Source: Chelydra serpentina
Lineage: Eukaryota > Chordata > Testudines > Chelydridae
Length of the DNA stretch: 64,000 nucleotides
Reading direction: 5' to 3'
Assembly (NCBI GenBank): GCA_037349315.1
Contig: JBAIAC010000003.1
Coordinates: 16,244,501-16,308,500, forward strand
Part shown: positions 44,087 through 54,810 of the stretch, piece by piece
How positions within the stretch are numbered: position 1 is the stretch's first letter
Layout: every line of letters begins with the position of its first letter
Notes under the pieces: model-generated
What the model saw: only the letters and a program-made list of their open reading frames with translations
Databases searched by the model: none
Told to the model about the DNA's origin: nothing
Program-made: the position numbers and the translations under genes

Positions 44087-44700
44087 CAGGGGTGGGCAAA
44101 CTTTTTGGCCTGAGGGCTACATCAGGTTTCCGAAATTGTATGGAGGGTTCTCCAGGTAGAGGAGGCTCTGCCACCCCAAACAGCCAGGTGTGGCCAGGCC
44201 CCCTCCCCTTATCTGATCACTCCTGCTTCTCGCCCCGGACGCCCCCCTCCTGGGACTTCTGCCCCATCCAACCCCTCCTCTCCTTCCTGACTGCCCCCCA
44301 GGGACTCCTGCCCCAATTCAACCCCCTGTTCCCCACCTTCTGACCACCCCGACCCCTATCCACACCCCCACCCCCTGACCACCACCCCGAACACCCCTGC
44401 CCTCTATCCACCCGCCCCCAACGCTCCCTGCCCCCTTACCGCGCTGCCTGGAGCACCAGTGGCTGGCAGCCGCACCGCCCGGCTGGAGCCAGCCACGCCA
44501 CCGCACAGCACAGAGCAGCGGGTCGGGCAGCACAGCTGCAGAGCTGCGGCCCGGCAAGAGCTCGCAGCCCCGCCACCCACAGCATTGTGCCGGCGGCGCA
44601 GTGAGCTGAGGCTGCAGGGGACGGGGAACAGCAGGGGAGGGGCTGGAGGCTAGTCTCCTGGGCCAGGAGCTCAGGGGCCAGGCAGGTTTGCCCACCTCTG
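44087..44700. mobile_element. non-autonomous hAT (614 bp) upstream of the class I promoter
   Basis: CAGGGGTGGGCAAACTTTTTGG to CAGGTTTGCCCACCTCTG. Flanks TCATGGGG (44079-44086) and TCATAGGG (44701-44708) differ by one base. The interior is C-rich. Confidence 0.82.
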
Positions 44701-44711
44701 TCATAGGGGCT

Positions 44712-44935
44712 GGAACTCAGGGGGCTGCCGCACCCCCTGGCTGAGTGAGGTTGGCATTAGATGAAGGGGTCACAGTTTGGGTCAGGGGCTCTCAGCCCCC
44801 CACTACTCACATTGTCCCAGCAGCACCCCAGCACCGTTAGCTGATCTACTCTGACCTCCGGCAGCCTCCAGGCCTGAGACCTTCCAGCTCCCGCTCAATG
44901 ACTTGTCTGTCACACGAGGGACTACAAGCACTTTA
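44712..44935. repeat. local repeat module, copy B
   Basis: Closely similar to 49200-49405: shared blocks GCACCCCCTGGCTG.GTGAGG, GAAGGGGTCACAGTT, GGCTCTCAGCCCCCCACTAC, TCACATTGTCCCAGCAGC, AGGCCTGAGACCTTCC and TGACTTGTCTGT. It borders a Gypsy LTR at 44947. Confidence 0.85.
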
Positions 44936-45337
44936 TGAACTTATGATGTTGTGTATTTGGTTGTCATGGTAATAGCACCTTGTTGTTGCTATGGCAACTG
45001 AGTTAGATTATATGGGGATAGCCCAGCCAGTTTTGGCAGGTTTGGTCAGTTCAGCGTGTGAAAACAAAGCACTGCTTCCATGGCTCTCAGCTCTCTGTGT
45101 CTCAAGTGATTTCTTCCTAAACCTGCTGCCCCAAGGATACAACAAAGTGGCGACGAGGGTGGGATCCCTTTGCTGCCCCAGCAACAGAAGGATGAAGAAG
45201 TCAAGGTAAAAAGAGAAAAGAAAAAAAAACCTACCAAAATCTTTTAGCTGTTGGAAAGGGATGAGAACTGGCTTGTTTGCACTGACTGTGAAACCTGAAA
45301 CTAAAACAATGGCTGCACTTACATGGCCTTTGAATCA

Positions 45338-45507
45338 CAGAATCACAGGGTTGGAAGGGACCTCAGGAGGTCATCTAGTTCAACCCCCTGCTCAAAGCAG
45401 GACCAATCCCCAATTTTTGCCCCAGATCCCCAAATGGCCCCCTCAAGGATTGAACTCACAACCCTGGGTTTAGCAGGCCAATGCTCAAACCAAGGAGCTA
45501 TCCCTCC
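45338..45507 (-). repeat. tRNA-derived SINE with CR1 tail
   Basis: Minus-strand copy: tail ATCACAGAATCACAGGGTTGG, body CCAGATCCCCAAATGGCCCC, tRNA head GGATTGAACTCACAACCC and TAGCAGGCCAATGCTCAAACC. It interrupts Gypsy gag. Confidence 0.9.
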
Positions 45508-45915
45508 TATATTTGAGGAGAATATGTGTATACTAAGTGTTTTGAGTTTTTTGCTATTGCAAATGACATTACAGAAGAGAAGAAGGTGCCAGTATTCTTA
45601 AGTGTTGTAGGAGCTAAGACCTACTCCCTGCTACGCAGCTTACTACATCCTGTTAAGCCTGAGCCCAAATCTTACAGTGACATTGTGGAAATCCTAGGGT
45701 CCCATTTTTCCCCACAACCACTGGTAATTGCTGAAAGATACAGGTTCCACAAAAGAGATCAAAAAGAAGATGAAACAGTTGTACAATTTGTAGCAACTTT
45801 AAAAAGGCTTGCGGAACACTGAATTTAAGGAGATGTTAAATGACACCCTATGTGACAGGTTAGTGTGTGGCCTGCACAGTGAAGCTATACGGAAGCACCT
45901 ATTGACAGAGGCTCA
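45508..45915 (+). pseudogene. Gypsy gag fragment
   Basis: Frame 45526-45822 encodes FAIANDITEEKKVPVFLSVV, TYSLLRSLLHPVKP, ERYRFHKRDQKEDETVVQ and VATLKRLAEH, then after a shift EMLNDTLCDRLVCGLHSE. This is the standard Gypsy capsid pattern (F-FxxRxQ-x-E-S, CxF/LxDRLVxG). It lacks an N-terminus because of the SINE and ends at the CR1 insertion. Confidence 0.8.
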
Positions 45916-45920
45916 GGTTA

Positions 45921-48299
45921 GAATCATAGAATCTCAGGGTTGGAAGGGACCTCAGGAGGTCATCTAGTCCAACCCCCTGCTCAAAGCAGGACCAACCCCA
46001 ACTAGATCATCCCAGCCAGGGCTTTGTCAAGCCTGACCTTAAAAACCTCTAAGGAAGGAGATTCCACCACCTCCCTAGGTAACCCATTCCAGCGCTTCAC
46101 CACCCTACTAGTGAAAAAGTTTTTCCTAATATGCAACCTAAACCTACCCCTCTGCAACTTGAGACCATTACTCCTTGTTCTGTCATCTTCTACCACTGAG
46201 AACAGTCTAGATCCATCCTCTTTGGAACCCCCTTTTAGGTAGTTGAAAGCAGCTATCAAATCTCCCCTCACTCTTCTCTTCTGCAGGCTAAACAATCTCA
46301 GTTCCCTCAGCCTCTCCTCATACGTCATGTGCTCCAGCCCCCTAATCATTTTTGTTGCCCTCTGTTGGACTCTTTCCAATTTATCCACATCCTTCTTGTA
46401 GTGTGGGGCCCAAAACTGGACACAGTACTCCAAATGAGGCCTCACCAGTGCCGAATAGAGGGGAATAATCACGTCCCTCGATCTGCTGGAAATGCCCCTA
46501 CTTATACAGCCCAAAATGCCGTTAGCCTTCTTGGCAACAAGGGCACACTGTTGACTCATATTCAGCTTTTCATCCACCGTAACCCCTAGGTCCTTTTCTG
46601 CAGAACTGCTGCCCAGCCATTCGGTCCCTAGTCTGTAGCAGTGCATGGGATTCTTCCATCCTAAGTGCAGGACTCTGCACTTGTCCTTGTTGAACCTCAT
46701 CAGATTTATTTTGGCCCAATCCTCTAATTTGTCTAGGTCCCTCTGTATCCTGTCCCTACCCTCCAGCGTATCAACCACTCCTCCCAGTTTAGTGTCCTCT
46801 GCAAACTTGCTAAGGGTGCAGTCCACACCATCCTCCAGATCATTAATGAAGATATTGAACAAAACCGGCCCCAGCACCGACCCTTGGGGCACTCCACTTG
46901 ATACCGGCTGCCAACTAGACATGGAACCATTGATCACTACCCGTTGAGGCCGACCATCTAGCCAGTTTTCTATCCACCTTACCGTCCATTCATCCAGCCC
47001 ATACTTCTTTAACTTGCTGGCAAGAATACTGTGGGAGACTGTATCAAAAGCTTTGCTAAAGTCAAGAAATAGCACATCCACTGCTTTCCCATCATCCACA
47101 GAGCCGGTTATCTCATCATAGAAGGCAATTAGGTTAGTCAGGCATGACTTGCCCTTGGTGAATCCATGCTGACTGTTCCTGATCATTTTCCCCTCCTTTA
47201 AGTGGTTCAGAATTGATTCCTTGAGGACCTGTTCCATGATTTTTCCAGGGACTGAGGTGAGACTGACTGGCCTGTAGTTCCCCGGATCTTCCTTCTTCCC
47301 TTTTTTAAAGATTGGCACTACATTAGTTTTTTTCCAGTCATCCCGGACCTCCCCCGATTGCCATGATTTTTCAAAGATAATGGCCAATGGCTCTGCAATC
47401 TCATCAGCCAACTCCTTTAGCACCCTCGGATGCAGTGCATCCGGCCCCATGGACTTGTGTTCGTCCAGCTTTTCTAAATAGTCCCAAACTATTTCTTTCT
47501 CCACAGAGGGCTGGTCACCTCCTCCCCATACCGTGCTGCGGAGTGCAGCTGTCTGAGAGCTGACCTTGTCTGTGAAGACAGAGGCAAAAAAAGCATTGAG
47601 TACACTAGCTTTCTCCACATCCTCTGTCACTAGGTTCCCTCCCTCATTCAGCAAGGGGCCCACACTTTCCTTGACTTTCTTCTTGTTGCTAACATACCTG
47701 AAGAAATCCTTCTTGTTACTTCTAACATCTCCAGCTAGCTGCAACTCCAAGTGTGATTTGGCCTTCCTAATTTCACTCCTGCATGCCTGAGCAATATTTT
47801 TATACTCCTCCCTGGTCATTAGTCCAATCTTCCACTTCTTGTAAGCTGCTTTTTTGTGTTTAAGACGAGCAAGGATTTCACTGTTAAGCCAAGCTGGTCG
47901 CCTGCCATATTTGCTTTTCTTCCTATACATCGGGATGGTTTGTTCCTGCAACCTTAATAAGGATTCTTTAAAATACAGCCAGCTTTCCTCAACTCCTTTC
48001 CCCCTCATGTTATTCTCCCAGGGGACCTTGCCCATCAGGTCCCTGAGGGAGTCAAAGTCTGCTTTTCTGAACTCCAGGGTTTCTGTTCTACTGCTCTCCT
48101 TTCTTCCTTGTGTCAGGATCCTGAACTCGACCATCTCATGGTCACTGCCTCCCAGGTTCCCATCCACTATTGCTTCCTCTACTATTTCTTCCCTGTTTGT
48201 GAGCAGCAGGTCAAGAAGAGCTTTTCCCCTAGTTGGTTCCTCCAGCACTTGCACCAGGAAATTGTCCCCTACACTTTCCAAAAACTTCCTGGATTGCCT
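45921..48299 (-). mobile_element. CR1 LINE with 759-codon ORF2 part
   Basis: The longest frame in the window (48281 to 46002). It starts in the end of the endonuclease domain ([19 protein letters not shown]), runs through the linker ([20 protein letters not shown]), RT ([46 protein letters not shown]) and the C-terminal domain to a stop. The RT catalytic block reads [10 protein letters not shown], so one of the two essential Asp is Glu (base 46797). The element is 5'-truncated and cannot move by itself. Confidence 0.95.
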
Positions 48300-49130
48300 T
48301 ATATAAATCCATAGTATGCCTACATCTTGAATACTGTGTACAGATGTGGTCTCCTCATCTCAAAAAGCATATATTGGCATTAGAAAAGGTTCAGAGAAGG
48401 GCAATTGAAATTATTAGGGGTTTGGAACGGGTCCCATATGAGGAGAAATTAAAGACGCTAGGACTTTTCATCTTGGAAAAGAGGAGACTAAGGGGTACTG
48501 TTCCCTCTAAGCTGTGCGCGTGTGCACACACAGATCCTAACCCCTGCGCACACGGCAAAACACCGTGCGCACAAATGTTTGCACAGAAGCACAACAATTT
48601 GCATAGAAGAATTGTTTTGTGCGCACAGCCTGTCAAAAATTAGAGGGAACATTGCTAAGGGGGAATATGATAGAGGTGTATAAAATCATGAGTGGTGTGA
48701 AGAAAGTGAATAAGGAAAAGTTATTTACTTGTTCCCATAATATAAGAAATAGGGGTCACCAAATGAAATTAATGGGCAGCAGGTTTAAAAAAAATAAAAG
48801 GAAGTTCTTCTTCACATAGCGCACAGTCAACCTGTGGAACTCCTTGCCCGAGGAGGCTGTGAAGGCTAGGACTATAACAGGGTTTAAAAGAGAACTGGAT
48901 AAATACATGGAGATGAAGTCCGTTAATGGCTATTAACCAGGATGGGTAAGGAATGGTGTCCTTAGCCTCTGTTTGTCAGAGGGGGGTGATGGATGGCAGG
49001 AGGGAGATCACTTGTTCATTTCCTGTTAGGTTCACTCCCTCTGGGGCACCTGGCATTGGCCACTGTCGGTGGACAGGATACTGGGCTGGATGGACCTTTG
49101 GTCTGACTCAGTACAGCCGTTCTTATGTTC
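48300..49130 (+). mobile_element. older CR1 3' end with a hAT inside
   Basis: [46 protein letters not shown] near 48305-48470, then after a 159-bp hAT the tail (LFTCSHNIRNRGHQMKLMGSRF and the 3' UTR GGTCTGACTCAGTACAGCCGTTCTTATGTTC). Confidence 0.85.
48496..48654. mobile_element. hAT-like MITE (159 bp)
   Basis: TACTGTTCCCTCTAAGCTG to AATTAGAGGGAACATTG with 8-bp duplication CTAAGGGG (48488-48495 and 48655-48662). Interior is rich in GTGCGCAC alternating purine-pyrimidine sequence. Confidence 0.85.
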
Positions 49131-49199
49131 CATCTCTGGCCCCTCCTCCATGGGGTTAGTTGTTCTGTGTGTTCCGAGGCTGGAGGTTCCCCGCGTAGG

Positions 49200-49405
49200 G
49201 GCTGGAACTCGGGGGCGCTGCACCCCCTGGCTGGGTGAGGTTGGCACTAGGTGAAGGGGTCACAGTTCAGGTCAGTGGCTCTCAGCCCCCCACTACTCAC
49301 ATTGTCCCAGCAGCACCCCAGCACTGTCAGCTCATCTAGTCTGACCTGCAGCTCCCAGGCCTGAGACCTTCCCGCGACCCCTTCATGGAGCTCAGTGACT
49401 TGTCT
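49200..49405. repeat. local repeat module, copy C
   Basis: Third copy of the module at 43060 and 44712, without insertions, about 5.5 kb upstream of the class I start codon. Confidence 0.8.
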
Positions 49406-49884
49406 GTGCGGCTGGGAACTTTAATCACTTTCTGGATTTAATGAATTAACCCCTTCCCGCCCCTCTCCCTTTGTGGGGAGTGACACCACAACAACCCCAG
49501 GCACTTCTACAGCATCGCTGCCCCAGTCTGTGACTGGGGATAGAGGCACATTTGTGATGGAAGCAGCAAATATAGGGATAGAACCCAGGAGTCCTGGCTC
49601 CAGCCCCCTGTTCTAAGCACAGGCAGACAATGACCCAACCGCTGTATTTTCTTTGCTTTTGCAAGTCAGGTGGCTGTTTACATCATTTCTGGGAACTATT
49701 TTTGGTTAGTCTCTTCCTCTTGGGGGGAGAGGAGGTACCAAGGCTCTGGGGCCTGTGAAGTTTGCCCCGTGCTGCAGTACAGTCACTGCGGGCATTAGTA
49801 TCACTGGGCTTTGGATACTGCCCTGGCCTGGTCTCTCCTGGTCTGGGGAGCCAGGCTCATGGGAAACTTCCCCTTCTGTGATGC

Positions 49885-50814
49885 TGTCAAGGCTGACTCC
49901 CCACTCTGGCACTTTGGGTGCAGCAGGTGGGGGTCCGCAAGGACTCTAAAAATTAATACTTGTCACTCCAGGCTTGTATTAAACTCCCAAGATTACAGAT
50001 CCCCCTGGCCTTGGGTTGGTAAATGCTGCCAGCACCCAAGTGCAGAACCCCTTTGAGAGCCCAGGAATACACACTTGGGAATTCCTTCCTGAGGGGTACC
50101 CCCAAGCTCTTTCACCCCCCTCTGGGGAAGAACTGAGAAAAGGAAAAAGAAAAGAAATCAGCTGTTGCCACCAGCTAACTGAAAAACATGTGCACAGACC
50201 TCTTAAAGCACAGAAATCCAATCATGTTCATAAAAAAGGTAAATGTTATTAAAAGAAAGAAAGAAAGAAAGAAAGAAAACACGTGTAAAAACAGGCTGTT
50301 GCTAGATATTAAAAGAGCAACCACAAGGATTAAGCACCAAGAAAGGAATTCTTGGGGTCCAGCTTAAAGGTTACAAAAACACCTGTGTTTAGCACACAGG
50401 AATCCACAAGCCCAAAATAAAGACAGAAACCTGATCACGTCTAAACTAAACATTTCCTGTTCTAGTTACATATCTGTGGTTCCAAATGACTGATTTCTAG
50501 GTATGACGCTGATGATTTTTCATACCTGGCCCAGCTTCACAGCATCCCCTGCTGCTCTCTGTGTCTGTCTAGCCCAGAGAACACCACCACCACCACAGAC
50601 AAAGGGGAAGTTTTTTCTAATTTTAAAAGTTGCTAGTCTTCCATTGGCTCTTCTGGCCAGGTGCCAACTCACTTCCTCTTATCTAAGCATTTCAGTGAGA
50701 TTTCTTAACCCTTTACAGGTAAGGCAAGTAGAGAACAGCTACTGAGAAGGCTTTTTATAGCTAACTGACTAGCTGGGTGTCCATAAGAGGGTGCTATCCC
50801 CCTCATTTACCACA
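49885..50814 (-). mobile_element. ERV-type 3' LTR with adjoining internal sequence
   Basis: TGTCAAGGCTGACTCC to CATTTACCACA (minus: TGTGGTAAATGAGGGGG). It matches 19922-20770. Unlike that copy it is followed at 50815-51045 by extra sequence beginning with a purine tract on the minus strand (TTTGGGGGGTGTGTG), so it is probably a 3' LTR with a piece of the internal region. No coding frame is seen in that piece. An AAAG microsatellite lies at about 50256-50278. Confidence 0.7.
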
Positions 50815-51045
50815 CACACCCCCCAAATCACAGACAGTGCTGGCCAGCCTGGTCCAAGTCGGGTTCACATCGGCTGTGATTTCTTCCTGGAGGTTTAGGA
50901 AAACAAAGTTAATAAGATACACGCACCTCTAATTTTACTACTAAGTACATGAAGGACTAAACTGTATTTTCCACATTTCAAGGACTACAATGACTAGAAT
51001 ACAGGGACAGTTTGTACCGGCTGATTCTGAGAAACTCTCCCAGGA

Positions 51046-51082
51046 GAAAGAACAGGAGTACTTGTGGCACCTTTGTCTCTAA
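51046..51082 (+). repeat. Penelope-like end stub
   Basis: AGAACAGGAGTACTTGTGGCACC matches the family end seen at 57760. The Harbinger element inserted directly after it. Confidence 0.55.
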
Positions 51083-53060
51083 GGGTATGTCTACACTACG
51101 AGAATAGTTCGATTTATCTTAAACTGAACTTGTGAAACCGATTTTACAAAGTCGATCGTGCGAATCCTCACCAAGGACATTAATTCGAGTTTGTGAGTCC
51201 ACACTAACGGGGCAAGCGTCGACATTGCAAGCGGTGCACTGTGGGTAGCTATCCCACAGTTCCCGCAGTCCCCGCTGCCCATTGGAATTCTGGGTCTAGC
51301 CCCCAGTGCCTTCTGGGGCCAAAAATGTGTCGAGGGTGGTTTTGGGAATGTCGTCATTCGACCCACACTCCCGCCCTCCCTACGTGAAAGCGCTGGCGGG
51401 CAATTACATCGCACCCTTTTCTGGTGATTGACAGCGCGGACGCCACAGGACAGTGAGCATGGAGCCCTCCGCGATTATCGCTGCTGTTCTGTCCGTTGTC
51501 AACACCTCGCGCCTTATCGTCCACTTTTTCCAGAGGCAGATGCAGATAAATCGGGCGAGGAGGCAACGGAAGCTCCGCGAGGACATGAACTCTGAGAGGG
51601 ACACAGACCTCTCGCAAAGCACGGGACCCCAGCCCCTAGACATCATGGTGACAATGGGGCACGTAGATCCTGTGGAACGGCGATTCTTGGCCAGGGAAAC
51701 AAGCACTGACTGGTGAGACCGCATAGTGCTGCAGGTCTGGGATGAATCCCAGTGGCTGAGAAACTTTCGTATGCGTAAGGGCACTTTCCTGGAACTTTGT
51801 GAGTTGCTGTCCCCTGCCCTGAAGCGCCAGGACACCCGGATGCGAGCTGCCCTGACTATCCAGAAGCGAGTGGCTATAGCCCTCTGGAAGCTTGCAACGC
51901 CAGACAGCTACCGGTCAGTCGTGAATCAATTTAGAGTGGGCAAGTCTACCGTGGGGGTTGCTGTGATGCAGGTAGCCCATGCAATCGTTGACCTGCTGCT
52001 CTCAAAGGTAGTGACCCTTGGAGACGTGCAGGTGATCATAGATGGCTTTTCTGCTATGGGATTTCCAAACTGCGGCGGGGCTATTGATGGGACACACATC
52101 CCCATCCTGGGACCGGCCCACCAGGGCAGCCAGTACATTAACCGTAAGGGCTATTTTTCTATGGTGCTGCAAGCACTAGTGGACCATAAAGGACGTTTTA
52201 CAAACATCAACGTCGGATGGCCGGGCAAGGTTCATGACGCTCGTGTGTTCAGGAACTCTGGTCTGTTCAGACGGCTGCAGGAAGGTATTTACTTCCCGGA
52301 CCGCAAAATAAGTGTTGGGGATGTGGAGATGCCTGTAGTGATCCTCGGGGACCCAGCCTACCCGCTAATGCCCTGGCTCATGAAGCCATACACGGGCGCC
52401 CTGGACACTGAAAAGGAGCTCTTCAACTACCGGCTGAGCAAGTGCAGGATGGTGGTGGAGTGTGCCTTTGGCCGTCTCAAGGGGAGATGGAGAAGCTTAC
52501 TTACTCGCTCCGATCTCAGCCAAACAAATATCCCCATTGTGATTGCAGCTTGCTGTGTGCTCCACAATCTCTGCGAGAGCAAGGGGGAGACGTTTATGGT
52601 GGGGTGGGAGGTTGAGGCCAATCGTCTGGCTGCTGATTACACACAGCCGGACACCAGGGCGATTAGAAGATCCCAGCGGGACGCGCTGCGCATCCGGGAA
52701 GCTTTGAAAGCTAGCTTCCAGAGCGAGCAGGGTAACCAGTGACTCTTTCGCTTGTTAAAACTGAAGCTGAACCAACCCCCCTTCCTTTACCCAGTTACCG
52801 TTCTCTATCCTCTCCAATTACCAGCACCCTTTCCCCATCTTCAGTCCCTGCTTTAAAAGTATAATAAAGGAAACGTTTATTAAAACCGTCTTCTTTATTA
52901 ATGATTTCTCGGTAAAGGGTTGAGACTGGGACGAATACCGCGGTTGGGGAGCGGGTGGAGTGATGGAAAGGATGCTTCCCAACTCGGGGAATGTCAGGCT
53001 CCTGCTCCCTGAGCAGTCCGCAGTGGTGTACTGCCTGTTTCAACGGAGCCTGCAACCCCT
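51083..53060 (+). mobile_element. autonomous-type Harbinger transposon, right end missing
   Basis: Left end GGGTATGTCTACACTACG after a TAA target triplet (51080-51082). It carries a transposase gene and an AATAAAGG polyadenylation-type signal near 52863. No inverted right end is found: sequence changes abruptly to CR1 near 53055-53065. Homology of the left end to the MITEs makes it the likely helper family. Confidence 0.85.
51453..52742 (+). pseudogene. Harbinger transposase (HARBI1-like, DDE), one in-frame stop
   Basis: Cut-and-paste DDE transposase. The frame is open for 430 codons except one TGA at 51714-51716 (right after ETSTDW). The N-terminal part holds a basic region (QINRARRQRKLRED). 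The second part (51726-52742) holds the helix-turn-helix-type region (SYRSVVNQFRVGKSTV) and catalytic motifs GAIDGTHIPI (first Asp), GDPAYPLMPW (second Asp) and MVVECAFGRLKGRW (Glu), all intact. The start at 51453 (M-S-M-E-P) or the Met at 51459 are equally possible. The TGA most likely arose from a tryptophan codon. A separate Myb-like partner gene, usual in the superfamily, is not seen. Confidence 0.9.
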
Positions 53061-53062
53061 CC

Positions 53063-53768
53063 TGCCTCCCAGGTTCCCATCCACTATTGCTTCCTCTACT
53101 ATTTCTTCCCTGTTTGTGAGCAGCAGGTCAAGAAGAGCTTTTCCCCTAGTTGGTTCCTCCAGCATTTGCACCAGGAAATTGTCCCCTACACTTTCCAAAA
53201 ACTTCCTGGATTGTCTGTGGACCGCTGTATTGCTCTCCCAGCAGATGTCGGGGTGATTAAAGTCACCCATGAGAACCAGGGCCTGTGATCTAGTAACTTC
53301 TGTTAGTTGCTGGAAGAAAGCCTCGTCCACCTCATCCCCCTGGTCTGGTGGTCTGTAGCAGACTCCCACCACGACATTACCCTTGTTGCTCACACTTCTC
53401 AATTTAATCCAGAGACTCTCAGGTTTTTCTGCAGTTTCATACTGGAGCTCTAAGCAGTCATACTGCTCTCTTACATACAACGCAACTCCCCCACCTTTTC
53501 TGCCCTGCCTATCCTTCCTGAACAGTTTATATCCATCCATGACAGTACTCCAATCGTGTGAGTTATCCCACCAAGTCTCTGTTATTCCAATTACGTCATA
53601 ATTCCTTGACTGTGCCAGGACTTCCAGTTCTCCCTGCTTGTTCCCCAGGCTTCTTGCATTTGTGTATAGGCATTTAAGATAACTCACCGATCGTCCTGCT
53701 GTCCCAGTATGGGGCAGGAGCCCTCCCCTCTTGCACTCACTTACTTGTGCTTCCTCCCGGTATCCCAC
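53063..53768 (-). pseudogene. CR1 ORF2 endonuclease domain (C-terminally cut off)
   Basis: AP-endonuclease-like (EEP) domain: [33 protein letters not shown] (catalytic Glu region), [35 protein letters not shown] (Asp/Asn motif) and [11 protein letters not shown]. The frame then runs into non-CR1 codons at the joint. In an intact CR1 it would nick target DNA and be followed by RT. Confidence 0.9.
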
Positions 53769-53877
53769 TTCCCCACTTACCTCGGGGCTTTGGTCTCCTT
53801 CCCCCGGTGAACCTAGTTTAAAGCCCTCCTCACTAGGTTGGCCAGCCTGCTTCCAAAGATGCTCTTCCCTCTCTTCG

Positions 53878-54810
53878 TCAGAGAGGGTGGAGCCCGTCTC
53901 TGCCTAGCACTCCTTCTTCTTGGAACACCATCCCATGGTCAAAGAATCCAAACCCTTCTCTCCGACACCATCTGCGTAGCCATTCGTTGACTTCCACGAT
54001 TCGACGGTCTCTACCCCGGCCTTTTCCTGCCACAGGGAGAATGGACGAGAACACCACTTGCGCCTCAAACACCTTTATCCTTCTTCCCAGAGCCACGTAG
54101 TCTGCAGTAATACGCTCAAGGTCATTCTTGGCAGTATCATTGGTGCCCACGTGGAGAAGCAGGAAGGGGTAGCGATCTGAGGGCTTGATGAGTCTCGGCA
54201 GTCTCTCCGTCACATCACGAATCCTAGCCCCTGGCAAGCAGCACACCTCTCGGTTTTCCCGGTCAGGGCGGCAGATAGATGACTCAGTCCCCCTGAGGAG
54301 AGAGTCCCCGACCACCACCACCCTCCTCCTCCTCTTGGGAGTGGTGGTCGTGGAACCCCCATCCCTAGGACTGTGCATCTCATGCCTTCCAATCAGTGGA
54401 GTCTCCTTCTGCTCTGTTCCCTCAGATGCATCATTCACTCCACTCTCTGCACTAGTGCCTGTGGAGAGAACATGAAAACGGTTGCTCATCTGAATATGCG
54501 TTTCTGGTACATGGACTTGTCTCATACTCTTTCCTCTTCTGGAGGTCACATGCCGCCAATTATCCTCGCTGGTCTTCTGTCCCCTCTGCGCAGCCTGCTC
54601 TGAATCCTCACAACACTGCGCCCGCTGAAGCCTATCCTGACGTCTATCCAGGAACTCCTCATTTTCTTTTATGGAACGCAGGGTTGATACTCGTTTCTCC
54701 AGACCTTGAATCTTCTCCTCCAATATGGAGATCAGCTTGCACTTTGTACAGACAAAGTCGCTTCTATCCTGTGGAAGAAAGACAAACATGGCACATCCTG
54801 TGCAGGTCAC
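53878..54810 (-). CDS. CR1 ORF1 protein with zinc-binding motif and SGNH esterase-like domain
   Basis: 310 codons, uninterrupted. N-terminal CxxC...CxxC (CTGC and CTKC, 3-20 region) is a zinc-ribbon-like motif, followed by a coiled-coil-like helix ([17 protein letters not shown]). The C-terminal half has SGNH-hydrolase blocks in order: [13 protein letters not shown] (block I Ser), [14 protein letters not shown] (block III Asn), and GRDGLHPL (block V Asp-His). This matches the esterase-type ORF1 known in CR1/L2-clade LINEs. Start chosen at the Met before the CxxC; the stop is near 53878. Confidence 0.88.
   Translation of the reverse strand: MTCTGCAMFVFLPQDRSDFVCTKCKLISILEEKIQGLEKRVSTLRSIKENEEFLDRRQDRLQRAQCCEDSEQAAQRGQKTSEDNWRHVTSRRGKSMRQVHVPETHIQMSNRFHVLSTGTSAESGVNDASEGTEQKETPLIGRHEMHSPRDGGSTTTTPKRRRRVVVVGDSLLRGTESSICRPDRENREVCCLPGARIRDVTERLPRLIKPSDRYPFLLLHVGTNDTAKNDLERITADYVALGRRIKVFEAQVVFSSILPVAGKGRGRDRRIVEVNEWLRRWCRREGFGFFDHGMVFQEEGVLGRDGLHPL

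Larger units (their letters stand above)
44947..45920 (+). mobile_element. Gypsy LTR element, 5' part only
   Basis: A 198-bp LTR (44947-45144, TGTTGTGTATTTGG to AAGGATACAACA) is followed by a primer-site-like AAGTGGCGACGAGGGTGGGA and a partial gag (about 45210-45920). A SINE (45338-45507) interrupts gag and a minus-strand CR1 cuts it off at 45921. No pol is seen. Confidence 0.75.
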
